Assembly (NCBI RefSeq): GCF_042646165.1
Contig: NZ_JBHRTC010000016.1
Direction: 5' to 3' (one strand)
Origin: Microbaculum marinum
GTDB lineage: Bacteria; Pseudomonadota; Alphaproteobacteria; Rhizobiales; Tepidamorphaceae
DNA: 64,000 nt
In this document: piece by piece, positions 8,365-16,603 of the stretch
Layout of the letters: each line of letters starts with the position of its first letter
Position numbering within the stretch: the first letter of the stretch is position 1
Notes under the pieces: model-generated
Databases searched by the model: none
Told to the model about the DNA's origin: nothing
The model's input: the letters and a program-made list of their open reading frames with translations, nothing else
Made by a program: the position numbers and the translations under genes

Positions 8365-9384
8365 ATGTCGCCACACGGGGCGCCGGCAAGCATCGCCGCG
8401 ACCGCCGGCGGAAGGGGGGACACGTTGATCCATCGTCGTGCAATGACCGCAGCCGCGGCCGCCCTCGTCGCCGCCTTCGCCGGCAGCCATGCGGCGGCAC
8501 AGGGACCGGGCGTCGATGTCGAGAACCGCAGCAGGCCGACGCTGTGCGCGGAGGTCGACAATGTCTACGTCACCCTGGCGGGCGGCGACGTCGACCGGTT
8601 CACCGTCACGGCGCAGCATCCTGCCTATATCGGCACGATCGTCGCGGATTCCTCGGCGGCGGACCATGCCAACTGCAATCGCGAGGCCGAGCAGTACTTC
8701 GAGTTCGACACCAGGCGGGTGACGCTCTACGAGGACCGCTCGATCTGGCTGATCGGCTACGTCTACGAGCGGTACTGGCTGACCAAGGACGTGCCGGTGC
8801 GGGTGGGCGACCGCGTCGAGCACGGCCTGCACATGATCCAGCTCTGGCGCCAGGGGCCGCGCGGGCCGGAGGAGTTCCTGGTGCTCTATCCCCCGGACGG
8901 CTACTGGCGGCTGCGGCCGCTGACGCCGGAGCACCTGCATCAGACGGCCTATGGCAGCTCGGTGCTGATCGGACCGGTCGAGGAGAAGCGCCGCCCGGTC
9001 GTGGAGATCAGCAGCGTCACCTTCGATCCGCAGGCCCGCGCCTTCGAGCTCACATTCGACCGCGGCGGCAGGGCGACGATCTCCATCGAGGAGGCGGAGG
9101 AGTCCGGGACGGTGCTGAACGTCGCCATGGAGGACGTGGAATTTCCGGGCGACCTGGATCGGCAGACGTTCGCGGCCCTGCGCTCGATGTACGTCGCGCC
9201 CGGAAACGCGGACGTGTCCGCGGTCGGCTGGCGAAGTGCCGACGACCCGTTCTGGACGGTCGAGCCGCTGCCGGAATTCGGATCGGCCGCCGACGTGCGC
9301 GAACTGTGGCTCGGCCGGAACGTGGTTTCGCGCCACAACACCAGCGCGCCGGATATCGTGTTCGGCCGGTTCGAGGGGAAGTAG
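8365..9384 (+). CDS. Exported protein of unknown function
   Basis: I do not recognise this family. The product of up to 339 residues has a signal peptide ending AAAQ near residue 46 when read from the ATG at 8365, and near residue 26 from a TTG at 8425 that follows a purine-rich GGAAGGGGGG. The TTG or the ATG at 8443 gives a more usual signal-peptide length, so the start is uncertain. The mature part is soluble, rich in beta-strand patterns and tryptophan or tyrosine (WLIGYVYERYW, YPPDGYWRLRPL), with two cysteines early in the chain. It diverges from the L,D-transpeptidase-like gene by 56 bases, so a shared promoter region and an envelope role are plausible. Confidence 0.7.
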   Translation: MSPHGAPASIAATAGGRGDTLIHRRAMTAAAAALVAAFAGSHAAAQGPGVDVENRSRPTLCAEVDNVYVTLAGGDVDRFTVTAQHPAYIGTIVADSSAADHANCNREAEQYFEFDTRRVTLYEDRSIWLIGYVYERYWLTKDVPVRVGDRVEHGLHMIQLWRQGPRGPEEFLVLYPPDGYWRLRPLTPEHLHQTAYGSSVLIGPVEEKRRPVVEISSVTFDPQARAFELTFDRGGRATISIEEAEESGTVLNVAMEDVEFPGDLDRQTFAALRSMYVAPGNADVSAVGWRSADDPFWTVEPLPEFGSAADVRELWLGRNVVSRHNTSAPDIVFGRFEGK

Positions 9385-9482
9385 GCGGCATCCGGCCGGA
9401 CGACCGAACTGGTCAACCGGGGGGCGCAGCCCCATATCCACGATACGATGCCGACGACAGGCTGCTACCGGGACAACGGGCG

Positions 9483-9818
9483 ATGATAGGTGCCATGACA
9501 AACTGGCTGAGCCACCGAAACCTGGGCTTCCCCGCGCCTGCCGGCGGCCATGTGCGCGGGGCCGCGGCAGTCCTCGTTGCGGCGATGTTTCTCGCTTCGG
9601 CAGGGGGCGTTTCGGCGCAGTCGACGCAGGCGCCACGCGTCGGGACCACGGTGGTGGTGCCGAACGCCTCGGTGAACCGCACGCCGCAGGCCGACATCTC
9701 CATCATGCGCGGCCAGCAGACGCTGCAGAGCAGACAGTTGCAGCAGCAGCGCCTGACAAACGACGTGCAGCGCAGCATCGACAATGCCAATCGCGTCCGC
9801 ATTCCCAGGGTAGACTGA
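9483..9818 (+). CDS. Small exported protein of unknown function
   Basis: A 111-residue product (ATG at 9483; a second ATG at 9495 is equally possible) with a hydrophobic signal segment ending GGVSAQ near residue 46. The mature part is short, hydrophilic and rich in Gln, Arg and Asn (GQQTLQSRQLQQQRL), suggesting a helical or disordered tail. It lies 98 bases after the preceding exported protein and 177 bases before gspF. I do not recognise a family; coding is supported by an uninterrupted frame with typical codon bias and the signal peptide. Confidence 0.55.
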   Translation: MIGAMTNWLSHRNLGFPAPAGGHVRGAAAVLVAAMFLASAGGVSAQSTQAPRVGTTVVVPNASVNRTPQADISIMRGQQTLQSRQLQQQRLTNDVQRSIDNANRVRIPRVD

Positions 9819-9995
9819 ACGCGTGCAGCGCCGGCTGGCCCAGGCTAGCCGGGCGCTACGACACGCGGATATGCCTCCGGCCATTAGCCGCCGGGCCCGC
9901 ACGGGCTGGCAATGGCGCCCGCATGGTGGCAAAACTCGACTTCGTTTCCAAACGGGGTCAGTGTCTGCGCGCAACAAGGATCCAGACCGCGCCCG

Positions 9996-11225
9996 ATGCC
10001 GAAGTTCAGTTACAAGGCCCTCGATGCCTCCGGTGAACTGCTCGCCGGGGAGATAGACGCCGATTCCCGCGGCGACGTCTTCGGACGCCTGGAAACGCTT
10101 GGCCACATGCCGATCGAGGCGACCGAGCTCAAGGCCGGGGCCGGCTCGAAGGCGGGCGGCTTCAAACTGTTCGGATCGCTGCTCGGGTCCGGGCCCGGCC
10201 GCGATGAAATCACCGAAATCACGCGAGACCTGTCGATGCTCCTGAAGGGCGGCGTCAGTCTCCACGAGGCGCTGGAACTGCTGTCGCAGATGGGTGGCAA
10301 GGCGCCGGCGCGGCACCTCATGTCCACCCTTCAACGCGACATTGCGCAAGGCAAGAGTTTCGCGGAATCGCTGGCGGCGCATCCCGACGTGTTTCCGCCG
10401 ACCTACGTGAAGATGGTCGAGGTGGCCGAATCCTCCGGGACGCTCGAGACCACCCTGGAGACGATCGCCCAGGATCGCGCCCGATCCGAAGCGCTGCGCC
10501 GGCGCGTCACGTCGTCGCTGACCTATCCGGCGTTCCTGGTCGTGGCCGCCTGCGGCGTCTTCATTTTCGTGATGACCGGAGTGATACCGGAGTTCGAACG
10601 GGCGCTGTCCGGCTTCGCCGACAAGCTCGATCCATCGGCGAAGACCATCTTCGCGATGTCCCGCTTCGTGCGCGGCAACCTCGACGTGCTCGGCATCGTC
10701 CTCGCCTCGATACTGGGCGGCGGGCTGCTGCTGTTCCGCAACAAGACCTTCATCGGATTCCTGATCCGGATGCTCGGACGCATTCCCGGGTCGCGGCTGA
10801 TCGTGCAGTACCAGCAGACGGTCTTCTTCTGCTCGACCCTCGGCACACTTCTGGGCAGCGGCGTCGACATCACGTCTTCGCTCCGGCTGGTGCGGGACCT
10901 GTTCAGGGATCCGCGCGCCGCCGAGAAGGTCGATCACCTCATCGCCGAAGTGCGGCAGGGGCACCGGGTCAGCGATTCGCTGGCGGGGCTCAACCTGTTG
11001 CCGCAATACGTGATTCCGATCCTTCGGGTGGGCGAGGAGGCCGGCGAACTCGACACCATGGCGCTGAGGATCGGCGGTTTCTACGAAGACCGACTTGACA
11101 GGGCACTCACTCGCCTGACATCCATACTCGGACCTACTATCCTAATGATGGTGAGCCTGATGATCGCCTGGCTCATCGTGACCGTCATCACCGCCCTAAT
11201 AAGTGTCAACGATCTACTGGTTTGA
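9996..11225 (+). CDS. gspF: Type II secretion system inner-membrane platform protein GspF
   Basis: Core inner-membrane platform protein that couples the ATPase GspE to pseudopilus assembly. The 409-residue product starts with the canonical MPKFSYKALDASGELLAG and contains two T2SF repeats, each with a cytoplasmic helical bundle and a membrane segment (around residues 175-200 and near the C-terminus). The ATG at 9996 is chosen because the family begins exactly there; an upstream in-frame ATG at 9912 adds 28 unrelated residues. It is the first gene of the run F-G-H-I-J-K-L-M-N and overlaps gspG by 4 bases. Confidence 0.95.
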   Translation: MPKFSYKALDASGELLAGEIDADSRGDVFGRLETLGHMPIEATELKAGAGSKAGGFKLFGSLLGSGPGRDEITEITRDLSMLLKGGVSLHEALELLSQMGGKAPARHLMSTLQRDIAQGKSFAESLAAHPDVFPPTYVKMVEVAESSGTLETTLETIAQDRARSEALRRRVTSSLTYPAFLVVAACGVFIFVMTGVIPEFERALSGFADKLDPSAKTIFAMSRFVRGNLDVLGIVLASILGGGLLLFRNKTFIGFLIRMLGRIPGSRLIVQYQQTVFFCSTLGTLLGSGVDITSSLRLVRDLFRDPRAAEKVDHLIAEVRQGHRVSDSLAGLNLLPQYVIPILRVGEEAGELDTMALRIGGFYEDRLDRALTRLTSILGPTILMMVSLMIAWLIVTVITALISVNDLLV

Positions 11226-11692
11226 GCGTGCTGAAGATATCGCAACCCAAATGGCGGAAGACGGGGGCGAATAAAACGAAGCGGGACAAGCGCGGTGGGT
11301 TCACGCTCATCGAGCTTCTGGTCGTGCTCGTCATCCTGAGTCTGATTCTCGGGCTTGTCGGGCCGAGGGTCCTTTCATACTTGTCCGATGCCCGGTCGAA
11401 ATCGGCCGGACTCCAGATCGAGTCGATGACCTCGGCACTCGATCTGTTCTATCTCGATACGGGACGCTACCCCACCACTGCGGAGGGCCTGGATGCCCTG
11501 GTGACGCGCGTGCCGAACGTGGACAGGTGGAACGGTCCCTATCTCTCCCAGACATCCGTTCCGCTCGATCCCTGGGGAAATCCCTACGAGTACCGGGCAC
11601 CCGGTGATGACGGTCCCTATGAAATCATCTCTCTCGGCTCCGACGGCCGAAAGGGAGGTTCCGGGGATGCATCGGATATACAGAGCAAGTAG
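11222..11692 (+). CDS. gspG: Type II secretion major pseudopilin GspG
   Basis: Major subunit of the T2SS pseudopilus. The chain has a type III signal peptide cleaved at Gly26/Phe27 (RGG before FTLIELLVVL), with the conserved Glu at +5, then a hydrophobic N-terminal helix and the GspG signatures TGRYPTTAEGLDAL, PLDPWGNPYEY and ISLGSDGRKGG, the last holding the calcium-site region. The start is taken as TTG at 11222, which overlaps the gspF stop (TTGA); a GTG at 11228 is an equal alternative. Length (156 residues) is normal. Confidence 0.95.
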   Translation: MSVLKISQPKWRKTGANKTKRDKRGGFTLIELLVVLVILSLILGLVGPRVLSYLSDARSKSAGLQIESMTSALDLFYLDTGRYPTTAEGLDALVTRVPNVDRWNGPYLSQTSVPLDPWGNPYEYRAPGDDGPYEIISLGSDGRKGGSGDASDIQSK

Positions 11693-12155
11693 ACCTTTCC
11701 GACCGGACGACGGCTTCGCCCTCATCGAAATGGTGGTGGCGCTCGCCATTTTCGGCCTCGTCGCGAGCCTCGTGCTGCCCCGTGTCGATCGCGATCCGGG
11801 GCCCGCGGCGCTCGAGGCGAAGGCCTACGAGATCGCCGCCATCTTCAGGGACGACCGCAACGCGGCGATGCTCGGCCGACGCGAGATCGTCAGCCAGATC
11901 GATCTCGACCGGCGCATCGCCATCTCCGGATCGCGCAGCCATGCGGTCCGCGTGCCCGACACCGTGGCGATCGACCTCGTCCAGTCGGAAGCGGAGGTCG
12001 TGCCCGGCGGCGGAGGCATCCGCTTCTATCCCGACGGTCAGGCGTCCGGCGGCGCCGTCACCCTGCACAGGGGCACCTACGGCTACCGGATCAGCGTCAA
12101 CTGGCTGACCGCCGCGGTAGACGTGTCGCCGGTGGCCGCGGTGGCCATGCAATGA
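11667..12155 (+). CDS. gspH: Type II secretion minor pseudopilin GspH
   Basis: Minor pseudopilin, 162 residues. A prepilin signal is seen with cleavage after Gly16 (DDG before FALIEMVVALAIFG) and Glu at +5. The rest is a GspH-like soluble domain ending in GTYGYRISVNWLTAAV. The ATG at 11667 is preferred: it has GGGAGG about ten bases upstream and gives a normal leader length, whereas the ATG at 11604 would place 37 residues before the cleavage site. The gene overlaps the end of gspG by 26 bases and gspI by 4 bases. Confidence 0.87.
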   Translation: MHRIYRASRPFRPDDGFALIEMVVALAIFGLVASLVLPRVDRDPGPAALEAKAYEIAAIFRDDRNAAMLGRREIVSQIDLDRRIAISGSRSHAVRVPDTVAIDLVQSEAEVVPGGGGIRFYPDGQASGGAVTLHRGTYGYRISVNWLTAAVDVSPVAAVAMQ

Positions 12156-12589
12156 TGACCCATGCGAGGGCCACCAGGCTGCTGCGGCGGGCCGGCGCCG
12201 GACTGGCCGGCCGGCTGAGGGGCCGGGGCGGCTTCCTGCTGCTCGAAACCCTGGTCGGCGTGACGCTGATGGCGTTCATCCTGTCTGTCCTGCCGGCCGG
12301 CGTGGTGATGTCGCGCAAGACCATCCAGAAGTCGGCCGATATCGTCGGCGCGCGGCTGGTCGTCGAGGCCGTCCTGGTCAACGAGTTCTCGGGACAGAAC
12401 CTGCAGCCCGGCGCGCGCAGCGGCGAACTGGACGGCTATCAGTGGGCCTCGATGGTGCGGCCGCGCGTCGACCTCGAGAAGGCCTACAAGGGCCGCGGCT
12501 GGGTGCCCTACGACGTGAGCGTGGCCGTTACGATCCCGAATGGGGCGCGCCTTAAGGTCGAAACCCTGCGGCTGGGGAAGGGACGATGA
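12152..12589 (+). CDS. gspI: Type II secretion minor pseudopilin GspI
   Basis: Minor pseudopilin that with GspJ and GspK forms the pseudopilus tip. The 145-residue chain has an arginine-rich leader cut after Gly27 (RGG before FLLLETLVGVTLM) with Glu at +5, then the usual transmembrane helix and a short soluble domain. Start and stop overlap the neighbouring genes by 4 bases each (ATGA type), showing translational coupling. Assignment to I rather than H rests on gene order and on its short length. Confidence 0.85.
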   Translation: MMTHARATRLLRRAGAGLAGRLRGRGGFLLLETLVGVTLMAFILSVLPAGVVMSRKTIQKSADIVGARLVVEAVLVNEFSGQNLQPGARSGELDGYQWASMVRPRVDLEKAYKGRGWVPYDVSVAVTIPNGARLKVETLRLGKGR

Positions 12590-13296
12590 CCAGTTCCTGT
12601 TCCAGGGCATCGGCGGCCCGACGGGCGCGCGACAGGCGCGGCGGCTACATCCTGTTCGAGGCTCTGGCGGCGCTCGCCCTGTCGGGGCTGGTGCTGGCCG
12701 CCGTCCCGGTCGCCTCCGGCCTGCTGATCCGCAACTGGGAAAAGGCGACGTCCAGTTCCGACACGCTGGACAGGCTGTCGACCGGCCTGTCCGTGGTGCG
12801 GCGCGAACTGTCGGTCCTGCAGCGGGCGCGCTGGCCCGGCAAGCGCCGGGAGGACGGCGCCATGGCGTTTCGCGGCGACGCGGAGACGCTCGGTCTGATC
12901 CTGCCGGCAGGCGCCGTCCGCACGGCGCCGGGACAACACGGCGGCGACCGCATCGTGATGTTCACCGCCGTCAACGAGGAGGCCGGCGCCAAGCTGATGC
13001 GCGGCTCGATCGCCTATCAGCCCGGCACCGACGGCTTCGAGGACATCAAGCTGGAGGATCCGGTGATCCTTCTCGACGGTCCATGGCGCTACAAGTTCTA
13101 CTACGCCCGCGACAACAAGGGGCAGCTCGAGTGGCTGGAGTTCTGGGAGTCGGTGGAACAGCTTCCGCTGGCCATCCGGCTCGACGTACTCAACTTCGCC
13201 ACCGGCATCCGCGTGCTTCCCCCGATGATCGTGCAGCTGCGCGTCGACGGAGATGCGGGCTGCATCAACGAGGAGGCCGGTCCGTGCGGGTTCTGA
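12586..13296 (+). CDS. gspJ: Type II secretion minor pseudopilin GspJ
   Basis: Minor pseudopilin of the tip complex, 236 residues. The prepilin peptidase site is after Gly20 (RRGG before YILFEALAALALSG) with Glu at +5. The soluble part shows the GspJ-like stretch STGLSVVRRELSVLQRARWP and a C-terminal YKFYYARDNKGQLEW. It is followed immediately by gspK, whose GTG lies 13 bases before the gspJ stop. Gene order I-J-K is the standard T2SS order. Confidence 0.85.
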   Translation: MTSSCSRASAARRARDRRGGYILFEALAALALSGLVLAAVPVASGLLIRNWEKATSSSDTLDRLSTGLSVVRRELSVLQRARWPGKRREDGAMAFRGDAETLGLILPAGAVRTAPGQHGGDRIVMFTAVNEEAGAKLMRGSIAYQPGTDGFEDIKLEDPVILLDGPWRYKFYYARDNKGQLEWLEFWESVEQLPLAIRLDVLNFATGIRVLPPMIVQLRVDGDAGCINEEAGPCGF

Positions 13297-14213
13297 GCCA
13301 CAGGCGCCGGGATGGCGGCTATGTGACCGTGCTCGTGCTGACGGTCGCAGGGCTGCTCGCCGCGCTGGTCTCGGCAACGCTGCACGTCTCCAGGCCGAGC
13401 TTCGGCCAGGCGGTGATCAATGCCGACGAGCTGCAGGTCAACGGCCTGCTGGAGGCCGGCGTCGCGGCGGTCGGATACGCCCTGTTCGCGGGCAAGACCA
13501 CAATCAAGGACGTCGACGGCCAGATCCTGCCCTTCGAAACCGGCGCGATCCGGCTGTCGGTGAAGTCGGAGGCCGGCCGCATCGACCTGAACGGGGCGCA
13601 CCCGAAGCTGCTCGCCGGCGTCTACATGCTGGCCGGCGGCGGGGCGATGCCGCCGCAGACATTCGCCGCGCGCATCCTCGACTGGCGGGACACCGACGAC
13701 AAGGCGCGGCCGGGCGGCGGCGCCGAACGCGACGAGTACCAGGGGCTCGGGCTGGCCTACGGCCCGCGCAACGCGCCGTTCCAGTCGGTCAGCGACCTGC
13801 GGTTCCTGCCGGGCATGACCGAAGAGGAAGCCGATGCGATGGAGCCCTACCTGACGGTGTTCAATCCGGACGGCCTGATCGATCCCGCCAGCGCCGACAC
13901 GCCGGTGCTGATGGCGATCCCGGGGATGACCCCCGGGCAGGCCACCGCAATCGTCGAGATGGCCCGCAACCCGGAAGCCAGCCCGCAGGAATTCAGGCAG
14001 CAGATCCGTCCGTTCCGGACCTTCCTGACCCCCGAGGCGCCGGAGGTCTACCGCGTCAGGGTCGAGGCCAGGCTGACGAACGGCTTCGCCAAGTCCGCCG
14101 AGGCGGTGATCATGGCCGGCGACAGGGAAGTTCCCTATCGGACGCTGTCCTGGCGCGATATTCCCGGCGCGCTCGCGCTGCCCGAACAGACCCCGGTCAC
14201 GGGTGCGTCATGA
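13284..14213 (+). CDS. gspK: Type II secretion pseudopilin GspK
   Basis: Large minor pseudopilin that caps the pseudopilus, 309 residues. The prepilin site is after Gly12 (RDGG before YVTVLVLTVAG); position +5 is Leu instead of Glu, as is typical of GspK and used to cap the fibre. The family features are present: RIDLNGAHPKLL, then DWRDTDDKARPGGGAERDEY, then the SAM-like helix-hairpin region with FQSVSDLRFLPGM and a second AIPGMTPGQA. The GTG at 13284 is preceded by GAGGAGG at a good distance and overlaps gspJ. Confidence 0.92.
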   Translation: MRVLSHRRRDGGYVTVLVLTVAGLLAALVSATLHVSRPSFGQAVINADELQVNGLLEAGVAAVGYALFAGKTTIKDVDGQILPFETGAIRLSVKSEAGRIDLNGAHPKLLAGVYMLAGGGAMPPQTFAARILDWRDTDDKARPGGGAERDEYQGLGLAYGPRNAPFQSVSDLRFLPGMTEEEADAMEPYLTVFNPDGLIDPASADTPVLMAIPGMTPGQATAIVEMARNPEASPQEFRQQIRPFRTFLTPEAPEVYRVRVEARLTNGFAKSAEAVIMAGDREVPYRTLSWRDIPGALALPEQTPVTGAS

Positions 14214-14323
14214 CGAGGGCCGAGCCATTCGTCTGCCCGGCAGGTCCCTGCGCTGAACTGGAGCGCGGCGGACGGCTCGGATATCTTGCGCCCGGATTCG
14301 GGCGGGCGGACGGTCGGCGATGA
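14210..14323 (+). CDS. Possible 37-residue small ORF bridging gspK and gspL
   Basis: A small frame between gspK and gspL begins with an ATG overlapping the gspK stop (ATGA) and ends in a TGA overlapping the gspL start (ATGA). The predicted peptide begins MTRAEPFVCPAGPC and carries two cysteines; I recognise no family. The double overlap mirrors the coupling used throughout this operon and would let ribosomes pass from gspK to gspL. It may equally be a chance frame or only a coupling device. Confidence 0.25.
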   Translation: MTRAEPFVCPAGPCAELERGGRLGYLAPGFGRADGRR

Positions 14324-15387
14324 TCAGCGTAAGCGGTCTCTACAACGGGTGGATCGAGGAACTGGCGCGGATCGCCGAGCCGCTGGTCCAGCGCAGTGGC
14401 GGCCGCCCCGCCTACGTCGTCGTCCAGTCCGGCGGCGGATACGGCGTGCTGCGCCACGGCCGCAAGGGCATGAACGACCTGGGCCCGCTCGACCCGCAGT
14501 CGGCCGCCGGCGCGAGCCTGCTCAAGAAGATGAAGAACCAGCAGGTCGAACTGCGCCTCGACCCCGATCAGGTGCTCGACAAGCACATCGGCCTGCCGGC
14601 CGCGGGACAGCAGTACATCGAGGCGATCCTGCGGCACCAGATCGAGCGGCTGACGCCCTGGTCGGCCGACAACGTCGCCTTCGACTACGTCGTCGGCGAA
14701 GGGATGGCGAGTGACGGGCAGGTGCCGATCCGCCTCGTCGCCACCGCCCGCGGTACGGTCGCCGAGGCGATCCGCCCGTTCTCCGAGGCGGGCGTCAGGC
14801 TGGAGCGCGTCGGCACCGCCGGCGATCCGGTCGGCGAGGCAAGCCCGGTGGATCTTCAGGATTCCGGCAAGGCGGAGCGCGTGTCGGCGCTGCGGCGGAC
14901 CGTCTCCCTGTCGCTGGCCGCCGCCGCCGTCGTGCTGATCGCGCTGGGCGGCCTGCAGAGCTGGCGCGCCTACGTCGCCGCGCAAGAGTTCGACGAGGTC
15001 CAGGACGCGGTCGACCGTCGCCGCGCCGTGATCGCCGAGGCGGTGGCGCGCACCACCGCCTCCGACGAGTACCGGGCGCTGTCGGCGCGCAAGTCGTCTT
15101 CGCTGCCGATGGTCGTGCTGCTGGACGAGTTGTCGGCCACGATCCCCGACAACACCTACCTCACCGAACTGAACGTCGAGGGCAACACGGTCAGGATCAA
15201 CGGCGTATCGAGGGAGGCGCCGGCGCTCATTTCGCTGCTGGAAGACGCGGACGCGCTCGTCGATGCCCGTTTCGCCGCGCCGACCACGCGCGCCGAAAGC
15301 GGCAAGTCCGACACGTTCCAGATCGTCGCGCAGATCGGTGCGCCGGCCGACGCCCCCGTCGATGCTGCAGCGGGTGCTGGCCAGTGA
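14320..15387 (+). CDS. gspL: Type II secretion inner-membrane protein GspL-like (PilN-type C-terminus)
   Basis: Inner-membrane assembly protein of the T2SS platform, 355 residues. The N-terminal half is cytoplasmic (ASKHA-like fold in the family) and expected to bind GspE; a single transmembrane helix lies near residues 193-212 (TVSLSLAAAAVVLIALGGLQ), followed by a coiled-coil and a periplasmic PilN/GspL ferredoxin-like domain with LLDELSATIPDNTYLTELNV. The N-terminus is more divergent than in enterobacterial GspL, so the assignment relies on architecture and on gene order between K and M. Confidence 0.82.
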   Translation: MISVSGLYNGWIEELARIAEPLVQRSGGRPAYVVVQSGGGYGVLRHGRKGMNDLGPLDPQSAAGASLLKKMKNQQVELRLDPDQVLDKHIGLPAAGQQYIEAILRHQIERLTPWSADNVAFDYVVGEGMASDGQVPIRLVATARGTVAEAIRPFSEAGVRLERVGTAGDPVGEASPVDLQDSGKAERVSALRRTVSLSLAAAAVVLIALGGLQSWRAYVAAQEFDEVQDAVDRRRAVIAEAVARTTASDEYRALSARKSSSLPMVVLLDELSATIPDNTYLTELNVEGNTVRINGVSREAPALISLLEDADALVDARFAAPTTRAESGKSDTFQIVAQIGAPADAPVDAAAGAGQ

Positions 15388-15947
15388 GCGCCTCCTTCGA
15401 CAGCCGACGCTTCGCCGCCGTCGCGGTGCTCGCCGTGCTGCTGCTGGCCGGCATCATCTGGATCGTCTGGGCGACGCTCGCCATCGGCGCGATCGAGGAA
15501 CGCACAGAGCAGCAGCGCGCCCAGCTCGAGACGCTGAGCGAGCGCACCCGAGAGCTGTTCGCCAGCGGCGGCGCCGACGGCCCGGAGACGAAGATCAGCG
15601 TCTATTTCGCCGGCGACACCCCGGCGATCGCGGCGGCGGCCGTCCAGAGGACCGTCGACGAGATCGTCGACGACGCCGGCGGACGCGTCGTGGAAAGCCA
15701 GATCCTGCCGGTGGAGCAGGGCGCCGACCCTGCCCACCGCATCGACCTGCGGGCGTCGTTCGAAGCCGACATCGATGCCTTCCAGGCGGCGCTCTACAAC
15801 ATCGAGACGCATCTGCCGATGATGATGATCCGGTCGATGTCGGCCCGCTCCTTCACGGGGCGCGGCGCCGGCAACGCCGAGGACGAGAATCCGACCCTGC
15901 AGATCTCGCTCGTCGTTTCCGGCTTCTGGGCGGCCGACGAAGAATGA
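15384..15947 (+). CDS. gspM: Type II secretion protein GspM-like
   Basis: Predicted bitopic inner-membrane protein that partners GspL, 187 residues. A transmembrane helix is near residues 10-31, then a coiled-coil (EERTEQQRAQLETLSERTREL) and a small ferredoxin-like GspM/PilO-type domain. The start is GTG, overlapping gspL by 4 bases (GTGA). Assignment is from position, topology and length rather than strong motifs. Confidence 0.8.
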   Translation: MSASFDSRRFAAVAVLAVLLLAGIIWIVWATLAIGAIEERTEQQRAQLETLSERTRELFASGGADGPETKISVYFAGDTPAIAAAAVQRTVDEIVDDAGGRVVESQILPVEQGADPAHRIDLRASFEADIDAFQAALYNIETHLPMMMIRSMSARSFTGRGAGNAEDENPTLQISLVVSGFWAADEE

Positions 15948-16591
15948 GCCGTCCGACGTCCTCCCGTGTCGGCCCGGCGGGCCTTGCCCTGATCGCGGCC
16001 CTGGCTGCCTGGCCGATGCTTGCCTGGCCCGTCCAGGCGCCGGCGCAGGAACGCAGCCGGCAGGAGCAGGCGCGCGAACAACGGCAGTCGCGCGACCGGG
16101 CGCAGGAGCGGGAGCAGGAGCAGGAAGAGGCCCCCGCGACCGATGCGAACTCGGGACTGCTGATCGGGATCATGGGCGACCGGGGCCTGGAGGATTTCAC
16201 GTCGACCCGGGAGCGGCCCCTGTTCACGCCGGCGCGGCATCCGCCGCTGCCGCCGCCACCACCGCCGCCGCCACCGCCGCCGGCTCCCCCCAAGGCGCCG
16301 AAGGTGAAGAAGGAGAAGCCGCCGGAGCCGCCGTCGCTGCGCCTGGTCGGCATCGTCATCACCGACGAACAGCAGCTTGCGCTGCTGATCGACAAGGAAC
16401 GCAACGTGCGCCGGCTCGGCGTCGGCGACGAGTTCGACGGGTGGTCGCTGTCGAAGATGAACGCCAATTCGATCGAGATGAAGCTGAAGAACGAGCGGCG
16501 CGTCTACAAGATGTTCCAGCCCGAGGACGAAGCCGGCAATCAGCTGCCGTTCGACAACCGGGGCCGGCGGCGGCGCGGCCGCAGGAGATAG
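15944..16591 (+). CDS. Type II secretion protein GspN/GspC-like with polyproline linker
   Basis: Exported 215-residue protein with an N-terminal hydrophobic segment ending VQAPAQ (about residue 29), a charged coiled-coil rich in Arg, Gln and Glu, and the motif FTSTRERPLFTPARHPP that marks the GspN/GspC proteins of alphaproteobacterial T2SS. A run of about a dozen prolines follows and leads to a homology-region-like domain (LRLVGIVITDEQQLALLI, then VGDEFDGWSL). GspC proteins use such a domain to contact the secretin. Since no other gspC is visible, this gene may fill that role. It ends 12 bases from the convergent gspE. The start overlaps gspM (ATGA). Confidence 0.75.
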   Translation: MSRPTSSRVGPAGLALIAALAAWPMLAWPVQAPAQERSRQEQAREQRQSRDRAQEREQEQEEAPATDANSGLLIGIMGDRGLEDFTSTRERPLFTPARHPPLPPPPPPPPPPPAPPKAPKVKKEKPPEPPSLRLVGIVITDEQQLALLIDKERNVRRLGVGDEFDGWSLSKMNANSIEMKLKNERRVYKMFQPEDEAGNQLPFDNRGRRRRGRRR

Positions 16592-16603
16592 CCGCAGGCG
16601 CGA

